Assembly: GCA_027442615.1 (NCBI GenBank) | Contig: DAIBBI010000006.1 | Coordinates: 53,473 to 117,472 of the forward strand | Direction: 5' to 3' | Source: JAJZRV01 sp027442615 | Lineage (GTDB): Bacteria; Pseudomonadota; Gammaproteobacteria; Burkholderiales; Ferrovaceae | DNA: 64,000 nucleotides | Shown: positions 16,967 to 25,768 of the stretch, piece after piece | Position numbering within the stretch: the stretch's first letter is position 1 | Layout: every line of letters begins with the position of its first letter | Program-made: the position numbers and the translations under genes | Notes under the pieces: model-generated | What the model saw: only the letters and a program-made list of their open reading frames with translations | Database searches by the model: none | Told to the model about the DNA's origin: nothing

Positions 16967-17580
16967 CGCGACAGGGCTTCGAGGGCCAGGCACACTTGGG
17001 CAAAAATGGCTTCGGGCAACTGGCTGGAATCAAGAATGTAAAAGCGGCCCGGTTCAGCAGCAGCGCGTGCCAGATAGGCAGCCCGCACTTTATTGAAGAA
17101 TGTGTGCTGTTCCCGCTCGAAGCGGTCGGGATGGGGCGTTCCCTTGAGAACGCGCTTGCGTGCTTCCAGGGGATCAAGGTCAAAAAGCAGGGTAAGATCG
17201 GGGCGAACACCGCCCTCGACCCAGGATTCCAGATAGCTCAAATGCGCCAGCGGCACACCGCGTCCCCCCCCTTGGTAAGCAAAGCTCGCATCAGTATAGC
17301 GATCACTGATGACCCAGGTCCCCCGTTGCAGGGCAGGCCCGATGACTTTCAACACGTGTTCGCGGCGTGCCGCAAACATGACCAGGGCTTCCGTATCGGG
17401 GTCCATGCTCTGATGCAGCAGGAGTTGGCGCAACGATTCACCAAGAGGTGTCCCGCCTGGCTCACGGGTGATGAGCACCTCGTGGCCTCGCGCGCGCACC
17501 CATTCGGCAATCGGGTTGAGGTGCGTGCTTTTTCCGGCACCATCGATGCCCTCGAGAGAAATGAATTTTCCTTTGATCAT
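16963..17580 (-). CDS. tmk: Thymidylate kinase
   Basis: 205 residues. It has the P-loop EGIDGAGKST, the TREPGGTPLGE motif and the SDRYTDASFAYQGGGRG segment that binds dTMP and magnesium. It phosphorylates dTMP to dTDP for DNA synthesis. It overlaps mltG by ATGA upstream and holB downstream. Confidence 0.96.
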   Translation of the reverse strand: MIKGKFISLEGIDGAGKSTHLNPIAEWVRARGHEVLITREPGGTPLGESLRQLLLHQSMDPDTEALVMFAARREHVLKVIGPALQRGTWVISDRYTDASFAYQGGGRGVPLAHLSYLESWVEGGVRPDLTLLFDLDPLEARKRVLKGTPHPDRFEREQHTFFNKVRAAYLARAAAEPGRFYILDSSQLPEAIFAQVCLALEALSR

Positions 17581-18563
17581 GGTCCGCGACGTTTGAGTTG
17601 ATATTTTACGACGGCCTGGTTGTGCTGCGTCAGCGTTTCAGAAAACTGGTGCGTGCCATCCCCCCTGGCAACGAAGTACAGCGCGTTCGTACTGGCTGGA
17701 TGCACGGCGGCCTCGAGGGCAGCAAGGCCCGGCATGGCGATCGGGGTGGGCGGCAAACCGGGCCGGGTATAAGTATTGTAGGGCGTATCGACAAGCAGAT
17801 CGCGCTTGTGGATGTTGCCGTCATAGCGGCGTCCCATGCCATAAATCACGGTTGGGTCCGTTTGCAGTTTCATGCCCTGCTGAAGGCGGTTGATGAATAC
17901 GGCGGCAATCAGGGGACGCTCCTCTGCCTTTCCAGTTTCCTTTTCGATGATGGAGGCCATGATCAGGGCCGCATATGGCTGATCATAGGGTAGCCCCTCC
18001 GCCCGATGGCTCCACACCTCATTGAGTCGCTTGATCATGGCCCGATGGGCGCGCTTCAAGATGTCAATATCGGTGCCGCCCTTGTTGAAAAAATAGGTGT
18101 CCGGATAAAACTGTCCTTCGGCGACAGTGCGGTCGTCGCCCAGAAGTTTCAGGATGTCCCGTTCAGGCAGGCCGTAGGTCAGATGGCGCAGGTCTTGGTT
18201 ATCATCCAGCGCGGACCTGAACTGGGCGAAAGTCATGCCTTCAATCAGCTTGGCTTCGCTCTGGATGGAATCACCACGAGTCATGCGATTAAGCAGTTGC
18301 AATGCAGTCAGGGGCCCGTCCCACTGGTAGCTGCCCGCCTTGATCTTGCCCTGCTGCCCCAGGAGACGCCCCACCAGCGTGAAGGTCCAGGGCTCCCACA
18401 ACAGGCCCCGCCCTTTCAGGTCATGGGCCACGGAGCGCAGGGTACTGCCAGATTTGAGGTCGTACTGAAAGGGAATGGCCGGCAGTCTCAAGGGAAACAA
18501 GGCAAAGACTGCCAGCCACAGGGCCAGCGCAGCAACAATACCGATTGAGATCGGATGTCGCAC
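17577..18563 (-). CDS. mltG: Endolytic murein transglycosylase MltG
   Basis: 328 residues from a GTG codon. One N-terminal membrane helix (residues 5-25) is followed by a LysM-like segment (GSTLRSVAHDL) and the YceG/MltG catalytic domain, with its conserved glutamate in IMASIIEKETG, then RLQQGMKLQTDPTVIYG and TPYNTYTRPGLPP. It cleaves nascent glycan strands in the periplasm and is thought to end their elongation. It sits 9 bases after fabF and overlaps tmk. Confidence 0.95.
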   Translation of the reverse strand: MRHPISIGIVAALALWLAVFALFPLRLPAIPFQYDLKSGSTLRSVAHDLKGRGLLWEPWTFTLVGRLLGQQGKIKAGSYQWDGPLTALQLLNRMTRGDSIQSEAKLIEGMTFAQFRSALDDNQDLRHLTYGLPERDILKLLGDDRTVAEGQFYPDTYFFNKGGTDIDILKRAHRAMIKRLNEVWSHRAEGLPYDQPYAALIMASIIEKETGKAEERPLIAAVFINRLQQGMKLQTDPTVIYGMGRRYDGNIHKRDLLVDTPYNTYTRPGLPPTPIAMPGLAALEAAVHPASTNALYFVARGDGTHQFSETLTQHNQAVVKYQLKRRGP

Positions 18564-18572
18564 GATGGTGGC

Positions 18573-19814
18573 TTAACGCAAACGCTGGAAGATCAAGGTA
18601 CCGTTGGTGCCGCCGAAACCGAATGAATTGGAAAGCACCACGTCAATTTTCATGGCGCGTGCCGTGTTGGGCACGTAATCCAGATCGCATTCCGGGCTGG
18701 GATCATTCAGGTTGATGGTGGGTGGGGCCACATTGTGATGAATGGCCAGTATGGCAAAGACCGCCTCGATGCCGCCCGCGGCACCCAGGAGGTGGCCCGT
18801 CATGGATTTGGTGGAACTCACCGCCACTTTTTTGGCGTGTTCGCCGAAGGTGCGCTTGACCGCAATGGTCTCTCCCAGATCGCCCAGGGGCGTGGAAGTA
18901 CCGTGGGCATTGATGTAATCGACTTGATCCGGGTTCAAGCGTGCATTTTTCAGGGCATTGATCATGCTGCGCCGGGCGCCATCGCCGTCCTCTGGCGGGG
19001 CTGTGATGTGGTGCGCGTCCGCGCTCATGCCGTAACCCGTCAGCTCGCAGTAAATCTTCGCACCTCGCGCCTTGGCATGTTCGAGTTCTTCCAGGATCAG
19101 CACCCCGGCACCCTCGCCCATGACGAATCCGTCACGACCTTTGTCCCAAGGACGGCTTGCCGCCTCTGGCTGATCGTTGCGTGTGCTCAGGGCACGCGCT
19201 GCACAAAATCCGCCAATGCCCAGTTCGTGCACGGCCGATTCGGCACCACCCGCCACCATGACATCCGCATCGCCATATTCGATGATGCGGGCAGCCTCAC
19301 CGATGCTGTGGTTACCCGTGGTGCAGGCGGTGACCAGCGCGAGATTGGGGCCCTTGAGGCCGTACATGATGGACAGATTGCCCGAAATCATGTTGATGAT
19401 GCTGCCAGGAATGAAGAACGGCGAGATCTTGCGCACTCCGCCTTCCAGATAGGCCGAATGGGTGTCGGCAATCATGGGCAAGCCGCCGATGCCCGAGCCG
19501 ATGCATACGCCCACGCGCTCGGCATCGTCCGGTTGGGCTTCGATGCCGGAATCCCTGAGGGCTTCCATGGCTGCAACCAGCCCGAAATGGATAAACACAT
19601 CCATGCGCCGGACTTCTTTAGGATTGAGAAATTGGGCGGGATCAAAATTCTTGACTTCCCCGGCAATCTGGCTGGGGAAATTGGTGGGGTCAAAACGGGT
19701 GATGCGTCCGATTCCGGATTTGCCTGCGCTGATGCTGGCCCAGGCTTCTGAAACGGTATTTCCGACCGGGGAGACGATTCCCAGTCCGGTAACCACTACG
19801 CGACGGCGTGACAT
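18573..19814 (-). CDS. fabF: Beta-ketoacyl-ACP synthase II
   Basis: 413 residues from MSRRRVVVTGLG; the reading frame extends 18 codons further upstream but this is the family start. The catalytic triad is visible: cysteine in TACTTGNHSIG, histidine in NAHGTSTPLGD and histidine in KSMTGHLLGAAGG. It elongates acyl chains in fatty-acid synthesis type II. It is 72 bases after acpP. Confidence 0.97.
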   Translation of the reverse strand: MSRRRVVVTGLGIVSPVGNTVSEAWASISAGKSGIGRITRFDPTNFPSQIAGEVKNFDPAQFLNPKEVRRMDVFIHFGLVAAMEALRDSGIEAQPDDAERVGVCIGSGIGGLPMIADTHSAYLEGGVRKISPFFIPGSIINMISGNLSIMYGLKGPNLALVTACTTGNHSIGEAARIIEYGDADVMVAGGAESAVHELGIGGFCAARALSTRNDQPEAASRPWDKGRDGFVMGEGAGVLILEELEHAKARGAKIYCELTGYGMSADAHHITAPPEDGDGARRSMINALKNARLNPDQVDYINAHGTSTPLGDLGETIAVKRTFGEHAKKVAVSSTKSMTGHLLGAAGGIEAVFAILAIHHNVAPPTINLNDPSPECDLDYVPNTARAMKIDVVLSNSFGFGGTNGTLIFQRLR

Positions 19815-19886
19815 GCGATCGATGCTCCCATAAAAGTCAGAAGGGCAGACAAAGGTCTGCCCGTGCAAGACTATTCTGACTGCGGA

Positions 19887-20126
19887 TTACGACTTGAGAT
19901 GGCCATTGACGTAGTCGATAGCCTGTTGAACGGTAGTGATTTTTTCGGCTTCTTCATCGGGAATTTCGCATTCAAATTCTTCTTCCAAAGCCATCACCAG
20001 TTCAACGGTATCGAGCGAGTCAGCCCCCAGATCGTCTACAAAGGACGACGAATTCTGGATTTCTTCTTCCTTGACGCCCAGTTGTTCCGATACGATTTTC
20101 TTGACTCGCTGTTCAATATTTGACAT
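19887..20126 (-). CDS. acpP: Acyl carrier protein
   Basis: 79 residues, acidic, with the phosphopantetheine attachment serine S37 in LGADSLDTVEL. It carries acyl chains between the Fab enzymes encoded on either side. The ATG follows an AAGGAC ribosome site. A 94-base gap separates it from fabG; I see no convincing promoter in it, though acpP often has one. Confidence 0.98.
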   Translation of the reverse strand: MSNIEQRVKKIVSEQLGVKEEEIQNSSSFVDDLGADSLDTVELVMALEEEFECEIPDEEAEKITTVQQAIDYVNGHLKS

Positions 20127-20220
20127 TTGATGAGGTCCTTCTTCTAATAAGGTGTACCAAAAAAACAGGCGTAGTGTAGCAGATCACGCCCTCCGAATCA
20201 CCTGCCCAGGAGCAGGGGCT

Positions 20221-20961
20221 TCAATCCATGGCCATGCCGCCGTTGACGTGGAGCGTTGCACCCGTCACGTAGGCTGCCCCGGGAGACGCCAAATACGCCA
20301 CTGCGTGTGCCACGTCCTCAGGTTTTCCAAGGCGTCCCAGGGGAATCGCGGACAGCAAAGCCTGATGCTGCGAGTCTTCCAGCCCGCGGGTCATGTCCGT
20401 ATCAATAAATCCAGGCGCCACACAATTGACCGTCACGCCGCGGCTACCCAGTTCGCGCGCCATGGATTTGGTCATGCCCAGCAGTCCCGCCTTGGCGGCG
20501 GCATAATTGCACTGGCCCACGTTGCCTGTAGTCCCCACCACGGAACCGATGTTGATGATGCGCCCGCCGCGTGCCTTCATCATGTCCCGCATCACGGCAC
20601 GCGATAACTGAAAAACCGACTTGAGGTTGGTGTCCAGCACTTCATCCCAGTCTTCATCGCGCAAACGCATGGCCAACATGTCACGCGTCACGCCGGCATT
20701 GTTCACCAGGATCGTGATGGCGCCAAAACGGGATTTGACGGCTTCCACCGTGGCCAGAATACCCGCACTGTCCTTGACATCAAGAATCAGTCCTGCACCC
20801 GTCCCCTGAACTTCGCCCAAAGTGGCTTCGATGGCGACCACGCCCTTCTCTCCGGTGGCCGTACCCACCACGATGGCGCCCTGACGCGCCAGTTCCCGTG
20901 CTATCGCCTGGCCGATTCCCCGGCTTGCACCGGTGACCAGCACCACCTGTCCTTGCAGCAT
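20221..20961 (-). CDS. fabG: 3-oxoacyl-ACP reductase
   Basis: 246 residues from MLQGQVVLVTGASRG; a longer start in front of it is not needed. The NADPH motif TGASRGIG, the NNAGVTRD loop, the catalytic serine in IINIGSVVG and Y/K in YAAAKAG are present. It reduces beta-ketoacyl-ACP in the fatty-acid cycle. 13 bases separate it from fabD. Confidence 0.97.
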   Translation of the reverse strand: MLQGQVVLVTGASRGIGQAIARELARQGAIVVGTATGEKGVVAIEATLGEVQGTGAGLILDVKDSAGILATVEAVKSRFGAITILVNNAGVTRDMLAMRLRDEDWDEVLDTNLKSVFQLSRAVMRDMMKARGGRIINIGSVVGTTGNVGQCNYAAAKAGLLGMTKSMARELGSRGVTVNCVAPGFIDTDMTRGLEDSQHQALLSAIPLGRLGKPEDVAHAVAYLASPGAAYVTGATLHVNGGMAMD

Positions 20962-20974
20962 GATTAGCTCTCCT

Positions 20975-21904
20975 TTAAACCAGATGCTCGCGCGCAGCAG
21001 CAAGCGCCGCAGCATCGTTCAGTGCCAGCCCCTGAACCTCGGACTGGATGCGCTTGACCAGCGGAGCCAGCACCTTGCCCGGCCCGCATTCTGCCACCTG
21101 GCTCATGCCGCGGGCAGCCATGGCCTGAATGGTTTCCACCCAGCGCACCGGGCTGTAGAGCTGCTCCACCAGCGCCGCGCGGATTGCCTCAGGACTACGC
21201 GCCTCCGCCACAGTGGCATTGTGGATGACGGGAATGGTCGGTGCCTGCAAGGCCACCTCCGCCAGATAGTCCCGCAATCGAACTGCCGCAGGCTTCATCA
21301 GGGAGCAATGGGAGGGCACGCTCATCGCCAGCGGGATTGCACGTTTGGCACCGTGTGCCTTGGCTGCTTCCACGCCGCGTTCAATGGCGGTGCGGTGTCC
21401 TGCAATTACCACCTGGCCGGGCGAATTGAAATTGGCAGGTTCCAGAACCTCGCCCCCGGCGGCCTCGCGGCAGGCTTCGCGCACGGCGGCATCATCCAGC
21501 CCCAGAATTGCCGCCATCCCACCCACGCCTTGCGGCACGGCCTGCTGCATGGCTTCTGCACGGAAACGCGTCAACTTGACTGCATCCGAAAAGGACAGGC
21601 TGCCCGCCGCAACAAGGGCCGTGTACTCACCGAGACTATGGCCGGCAACGCACTGCGGGGACTTGCCACCGAGCGCAAGCCAAGCCCGGTATACCGCCAC
21701 GCCAGCAGCCAGCATGACCGGTTGCGTATTGACCGTCAGCGCAAGTGCATCTTCCGTGCCCTGCGTGACCAACGCCCAAAGATCCTGTCCAAGAATTGCC
21801 GATGCCTCGTCAAAGGTGGCCCGAATCCCGGGCAGATCGCCATAGGCCTGCATCATGCCCACGGATTGCGATCCCTGCCCTGGAAAAACAAAAGCAAAAG
21901 TCAT
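20975..21904 (-). CDS. fabD: Malonyl-CoA:ACP transacylase
   Basis: 309 residues. FPGQGSQSVGM at the N-terminus, the nucleophile serine in GHSLGEYTAL and the partner histidine in VPSHCSLM are present. It loads malonyl groups onto AcpP. It sits between fabH and fabG in the standard order. Confidence 0.97.
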   Translation of the reverse strand: MTFAFVFPGQGSQSVGMMQAYGDLPGIRATFDEASAILGQDLWALVTQGTEDALALTVNTQPVMLAAGVAVYRAWLALGGKSPQCVAGHSLGEYTALVAAGSLSFSDAVKLTRFRAEAMQQAVPQGVGGMAAILGLDDAAVREACREAAGGEVLEPANFNSPGQVVIAGHRTAIERGVEAAKAHGAKRAIPLAMSVPSHCSLMKPAAVRLRDYLAEVALQAPTIPVIHNATVAEARSPEAIRAALVEQLYSPVRWVETIQAMAARGMSQVAECGPGKVLAPLVKRIQSEVQGLALNDAAALAAAREHLV

Positions 21905-21916
21905 CAGTCTTACTCC

Positions 21917-22876
21917 TTACATCCGTATCAAGGCCGAGCCCCAGGTAAATCCACCTCCCACGCCCGCCAGCAGAACGCGCTGCCCCGATTTGATACGGCC
22001 GTCGCGCACGGCAAGATCCAGGGCCAACGGAATGGATGCGGCTGAGGTATTGCCGTGCTCTCCCACCGTCACGATGACCCGGTTCTTATCAATGCCCACC
22101 TTATGGGCAGTGGATTCGATGATGCGCACATTGGCCTGATGAGGAATCAGCCAGTCCACATCAGACACCTGCAGGTGATTGGCCTCAAGGGCTTCGCGGC
22201 AAACCTGATCGAGCACCTTGACGGCAAATTTGAACACCGCACCGCCGTCCATCCTGACCGTGGGAGAACCGCTGGCCTTACCGCCGCAAACGGATCCCGG
22301 AACCGAGAGCATGTCGGCATACCGTCCATCCGAATGCAGATGGGTGGAATAAATGCCAGGCGCATCGCCGGGCCGAAGCACCACGGCACCAGCACCGTCA
22401 CCGAACAGCACGCACGTGTTGCGATCACTCCAGTCCAGCAAATTGGTGAAGGTTTCCGCACCGACCACCAGCGCACACTGGGCGCTGCCGCTGCGGATGA
22501 ACTTGTCGGCAATCGAGAGGGCATACACAAAACCGGTACAAACCGCCTGGACGTCAAAGGCAGCGCCACCCTTCACACCCAGTTTGGCCTGAAGCAGACA
22601 GGCCGTACTGGGAAACACCATGTCTGGCGTGGTGGTAGCCACAATGATCAGGTCCACTTCGTCAGGATTCGCGCCAGCCGCATCAAGTGCGCGCTGCGAT
22701 GCGATCAGTGCGAGGTCGCTCGTCGCCTGGTTCTCGGCGCGCACATGGCGCTGGCGGATGCCGGTGCGCGACTGGATCCAGGCATCGTTGGTTTCAACGA
22801 TTTTTTCCAGTTCCTGGTTGGTCAGAATGCGTTCGGGGGTATAGCTGCCCGTACCTGCAATTTTTGAATAGATCAT
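21917..22876 (-). CDS. fabH: Beta-ketoacyl-ACP synthase III
   Basis: 319 residues. The Cys-His-Asn triad is in VQAVCTGFVYAL, IPHQANVRI and GEHGNTSAAS. It starts fatty-acid synthesis by condensing acetyl-CoA with malonyl-ACP. Its ATG overlaps the plsX TGA by one base (TGATG on the coding strand). Confidence 0.97.
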   Translation of the reverse strand: MIYSKIAGTGSYTPERILTNQELEKIVETNDAWIQSRTGIRQRHVRAENQATSDLALIASQRALDAAGANPDEVDLIIVATTTPDMVFPSTACLLQAKLGVKGGAAFDVQAVCTGFVYALSIADKFIRSGSAQCALVVGAETFTNLLDWSDRNTCVLFGDGAGAVVLRPGDAPGIYSTHLHSDGRYADMLSVPGSVCGGKASGSPTVRMDGGAVFKFAVKVLDQVCREALEANHLQVSDVDWLIPHQANVRIIESTAHKVGIDKNRVIVTVGEHGNTSAASIPLALDLAVRDGRIKSGQRVLLAGVGGGFTWGSALIRM

Positions 22877-23895
22877 CAGAGTGAAGGTTCCAGTTGCGCG
22901 ACTGCGGCCTCGATCCGGCCGAGCACGTTATTGCGGACTTCAGAGGCCGCATATTGCAGAGCATGTCGGAACGCATAGGCATCGGCGCCGCCATGGCTTT
23001 TAACGACCACACCCTTGAGTCCCAGCAGGCTTGCGCCATTATATTGACGATGGTCCACCTGACGGCGAAACCGGTTGAGTACGGGCATGGCCACCAAGGC
23101 TGCGAGCCGGGTCAGGAAGTTTCTTTGAAACTCGCGCCGGATCATCTGGCCCAACATCCAGGCCAGCCCCTCGGAGGTTTTCAGCACCACATTGCCCACG
23201 AAGCCGTCGCAGACCACCACATCCACCGTTCCGCGATAGATATCGTCGCCTTCCACGTTGCCATGAAAATTGATGGGAGAAGCCCTGAGCAACTCGGCGG
23301 CCTGCTTGATGACTTCGCTGCCCTTGATGGTCTCATGCCCGATATTGAGCAGGCCCACGCTGGGGCGCGCCTTGTCATCCACGGCGGCAGCCAGGATGGA
23401 GCCCATCAGGCCGAACTGACACAGGTGCTCGGCATCGCAATCCACGTTGGCGCCCAGATCCAGCACATAGACATGGCCGTTGATGGCAGGCAAGGTAGTG
23501 GCGATGGCCGGTCGTTCTATGCCTGGCAACATCTTGAGGACAAAGCGCGCCGTTGCCATCAGCGCGCCGGTGTTTCCGGCGCTGACGCAGCAGGAGGCGC
23601 GCCCGTCCCTAACCAGATCGATGGCCACGCGCAAGGAAGAGTCTTTCTTCCGTTTAAGGGCCTGGGCAGGCGGCTCGTCCATGGCCACCACTTCGGTGGC
23701 GGCATGAACCTGCAAGCGGGGGGAGAGAACGGCCCGGTGGCGCCGCAGGACCGCTTCGATGCGATCAGTCAAGCCTACCAGAATGACGGAAACGTCAGGT
23801 TCACGATCCAGCAGCTCAAGGGCTGCCGGCACGGTGACTTCAGGTCCGTGGTCCCCGCCCATGGCGTCGACGGCAACAGTGATGTTCACGCTCAC
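22876..23895 (-). CDS. plsX: Phosphate acyltransferase
   Basis: 339 residues from a GTG codon. The N-terminal VAVDAMGGDHGPEVTV, the SAGNTGALMA segment and the VVCDGFVGNVVLKTSEG stretch are hallmarks of PlsX. It makes acyl-phosphate from acyl-ACP for phospholipid synthesis. It follows rpmF by 30 bases, the usual context. Confidence 0.96.
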   Translation of the reverse strand: MSVNITVAVDAMGGDHGPEVTVPAALELLDREPDVSVILVGLTDRIEAVLRRHRAVLSPRLQVHAATEVVAMDEPPAQALKRKKDSSLRVAIDLVRDGRASCCVSAGNTGALMATARFVLKMLPGIERPAIATTLPAINGHVYVLDLGANVDCDAEHLCQFGLMGSILAAAVDDKARPSVGLLNIGHETIKGSEVIKQAAELLRASPINFHGNVEGDDIYRGTVDVVVCDGFVGNVVLKTSEGLAWMLGQMIRREFQRNFLTRLAALVAMPVLNRFRRQVDHRQYNGASLLGLKGVVVKSHGGADAYAFRHALQYAASEVRNNVLGRIEAAVAQLEPSL

Positions 23896-23925
23896 GCGTC
23901 GGGACCGACGGCAGTGAAAAAAGGA

Positions 23926-24108
23926 TTACTGGTCGCCCTTGGTCCGGACCACTTTCTTGCCACGATAAAAGCCGTTGGGGCTGATATGGTGGCGCAGATG
24001 CACTTCACCTGTGGTCGGCTCGGTAGCCAGGGGAGGCGTACCCAAAAAATCATGGGAACGGTGCATCCCGCGCTTGGACGGTGACTTTTTGTTTTGCTGA
24101 ACTGCCAT
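23926..24108 (-). CDS. rpmF: 50S ribosomal protein L32
   Basis: 60 residues starting MAVQQNKKSPSKRGMHRSHD, the family signature. The C-terminus (HISPNGFYRGKKVV) also fits. It is 44 bases after yceD and leads into plsX, the near-universal yceD-rpmF-plsX order. Confidence 0.96.
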   Translation of the reverse strand: MAVQQNKKSPSKRGMHRSHDFLGTPPLATEPTTGEVHLRHHISPNGFYRGKKVVRTKGDQ

Positions 24109-24152
24109 GCTGCTACTCCTTCAGTTCGGGCCATGAAGACCCGGTTAATCGA

Positions 24153-24656
24153 TTATATGCCGGACGTCGATTTCATTTTTGCCAACGCCGCAAACGGATT
24201 TTCCCGCTTTTGCTGTGCGGGTTCCTTCCCTGCACCACAAACACCTTCTGCATGGGCAGGAGCAAGGGGCAGAGCGAGCAGGATTTCATCTTCCACCAGC
24301 GCTGCCACATCCAGCCGCTCGGGCTGCACAATCACGTCAACCCCAGCCACTTCATCTTCCAACTCCGGCAATGACGCTTCATCCTTCACCATCACGATCC
24401 GCTCATCGATCTCAAGATCGAAGGGAAACCCATCCAGACAGCGTCGACAGGTCAACATGACCTGGCCGTCCAGATAAATCGTGACCATGGGCAACCCATC
24501 GGGCGCCTTTCCACCCGCAAGGCGGTAATGAAACGCGCCTTCACCGGAATGGAGCGCCTCTTTCAGACGCTCGAGATCACCTGGAAAACCGTGACCTTCT
24601 ACGACTTCACCCAGCATTGCAAAGCGCATGGGCTCAAGGATGGGAGCTTCAAACAT
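24153..24656 (-). CDS. yceD: YceD-family (DUF177) 23S rRNA accumulation protein
   Basis: 167 residues. The two cysteines in LTCRRCLDGF and the acidic segment that follows (EIDERIVMV, ELEDEVAGVDVI) are typical of DUF177. The C-terminus has ENPFAALAKM, close to the NPFAvL ending of the family. The protein has been linked to rRNA processing in plants and bacteria. It is the first gene of the long fab cluster. Its ATG lies only about 3 bases after the predicted transcription start, so the message may be leaderless, or translation may start at M10. Confidence 0.9.
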   Translation of the reverse strand: MFEAPILEPMRFAMLGEVVEGHGFPGDLERLKEALHSGEGAFHYRLAGGKAPDGLPMVTIYLDGQVMLTCRRCLDGFPFDLEIDERIVMVKDEASLPELEDEVAGVDVIVQPERLDVAALVEDEILLALPLAPAHAEGVCGAGKEPAQQKRENPFAALAKMKSTSGI

Positions 24657-24665
24657 AAGGCCGGC

Positions 24666-24694
24666 ATTTTAGAGCCTCTTTCCCATATTGTCAA
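24666..24694 (-). promoter_or_regulatory. Strong sigma70 promoter for the yceD-rpmF-plsX-fab cluster
   Basis: On the minus strand a perfect -35 TTGACA (24689-24694) and -10 TAAAAT (24666-24671, one mismatch) are separated by exactly 17 bases. The predicted start is near 24659, just before the yceD ATG at 24656. It faces the 18.5-kb minus-strand run of genes. Confidence 0.75.
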
Positions 24695-24760
24695 AGACTT
24701 AAGGCGGATTTTGCAGAGCTTGCTATAGTGTGCGGTGTAAAAATAAAGTGAGATTGCACC

Positions 24761-25339
24761 ATGCTTCCCCTGGTTTTGGCCTCCAGCTCCGCCTATCGTC
24801 GGGAGTTGCTATCCCGCCTGCATCTGCCTTTCGAGGCCATCTCCCCCCATCTTGACGAGTCGCCCCTGCCCGGCGAAGCGCCACTGGCCACCTGCGAGCG
24901 CCTCGCCCAAGAGAAGGCCCTCAAGATTGTGCCATCCCATCCGCGCGCCCTGATTATTGGCAGCGACCAGATTGCCCTGCTGAACGGGCAACTGGTGGGC
25001 AAGCCCGGTAACCACGCCAATGCGGTGCAACAACTGCAGCAGGCCAGTGGTCAGGAGATGACCTTCCACACAGCCCTGTGCCTGCTGAACACCGAGACCG
25101 GACGGCTGCAACTGGAGCGGGTGGTCGTGACCGTCCAGTACCGAACCTTGAGCCTGGGGCAGATTGAACGCTACCTGGCCGTGGACCATCCCTACGATTG
25201 TGCCGGCAGCGGGCGCATCGAAACGCTGGGCATCACCCTGGTGGAAAGGGTTAAAAGCGACGACCCCACGGCGTTGATCGGGCTGCCCCTGATTTCCCTG
25301 ACGAACATGCTGCTCAACGAGGGCATCGCCCTGCCCTAG
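24761..25339 (+). CDS. Maf/YceF-family nucleotide pyrophosphatase
   Basis: 192 residues. It has the Maf signature LASSSAYRRELLSRL, the GSDQIALLNGQLVGKPG motif, and YDCAGSGRIETLG near the C-terminus. The family hydrolyses modified or non-canonical nucleoside triphosphates; the position next to yceD points to the YceF branch (7-methyl-GTP). It is divergent from yceD. Confidence 0.92.
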   Translation: MLPLVLASSSAYRRELLSRLHLPFEAISPHLDESPLPGEAPLATCERLAQEKALKIVPSHPRALIIGSDQIALLNGQLVGKPGNHANAVQQLQQASGQEMTFHTALCLLNTETGRLQLERVVVTVQYRTLSLGQIERYLAVDHPYDCAGSGRIETLGITLVERVKSDDPTALIGLPLISLTNMLLNEGIALP

Positions 25340-25358
25340 CGCCCGGACTTACGCCCCT

Positions 25359-25748
25359 TCATGCAAGCAGCGATCGCATCATCACGATGCCCGCCCAGGT
25401 CAGCCCCAGGGAGCCCCCCGTATGCACCAGGATTTCGATCAATGCGGCAGTGCGCCGCCCATGGCGGAAGCTGTTCACCACCTCGGCCGAAAAAGTGGAA
25501 AACGTGGTGAGCCCACCCAGAAAACCCGTCAGCAGCAACAGGCGCAAGGCCTCGGGCACCCAGTGCAGCACCAACCCCTCGCTGAGTACGCCCATCAAAA
25601 AACCGCCCACCAGATTGGCCGCCAGGGTGCCCGGCGGCAGGCGCGGCAACAAGGCATTGAACGCCGTGGCCAGACCCCAGCGCATCCAGGCTCCCAAAGC
25701 GCCACCCACGCCCACCGACAGGGCTTCCAAACCGTAATTGATTGCCAT
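25359..25748 (-). CDS. crcB: CrcB/Fluc fluoride channel
   Basis: 129 residues with four membrane helices. GGALGAWMRWGL near the N-terminus, NLVGGFLMGVLSEG and GFLGGLTTFSTFSAEV are the conserved Fluc motifs, the last containing the phenylalanine box. It exports fluoride as a dimer. No fluoride riboswitch is seen: the start lies 20 bases from the divergent methyltransferase start, leaving no room for one. Confidence 0.94.
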   Translation of the reverse strand: MAINYGLEALSVGVGGALGAWMRWGLATAFNALLPRLPPGTLAANLVGGFLMGVLSEGLVLHWVPEALRLLLLTGFLGGLTTFSTFSAEVVNSFRHGRRTAALIEILVHTGGSLGLTWAGIVMMRSLLA

Positions 25749-25768
25749 CCCGCTACAATGACGATTTT

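Noticed and set aside
22894..24084. 396-codon plus-strand frame opposite plsX and rpmF
   Set aside because: It spans two well-recognised genes on the other strand and has no domain of its own.
25749..25768. Fluoride riboswitch before crcB
   Set aside because: Only about 20 bases separate the divergent starts, which is too short for the motif.
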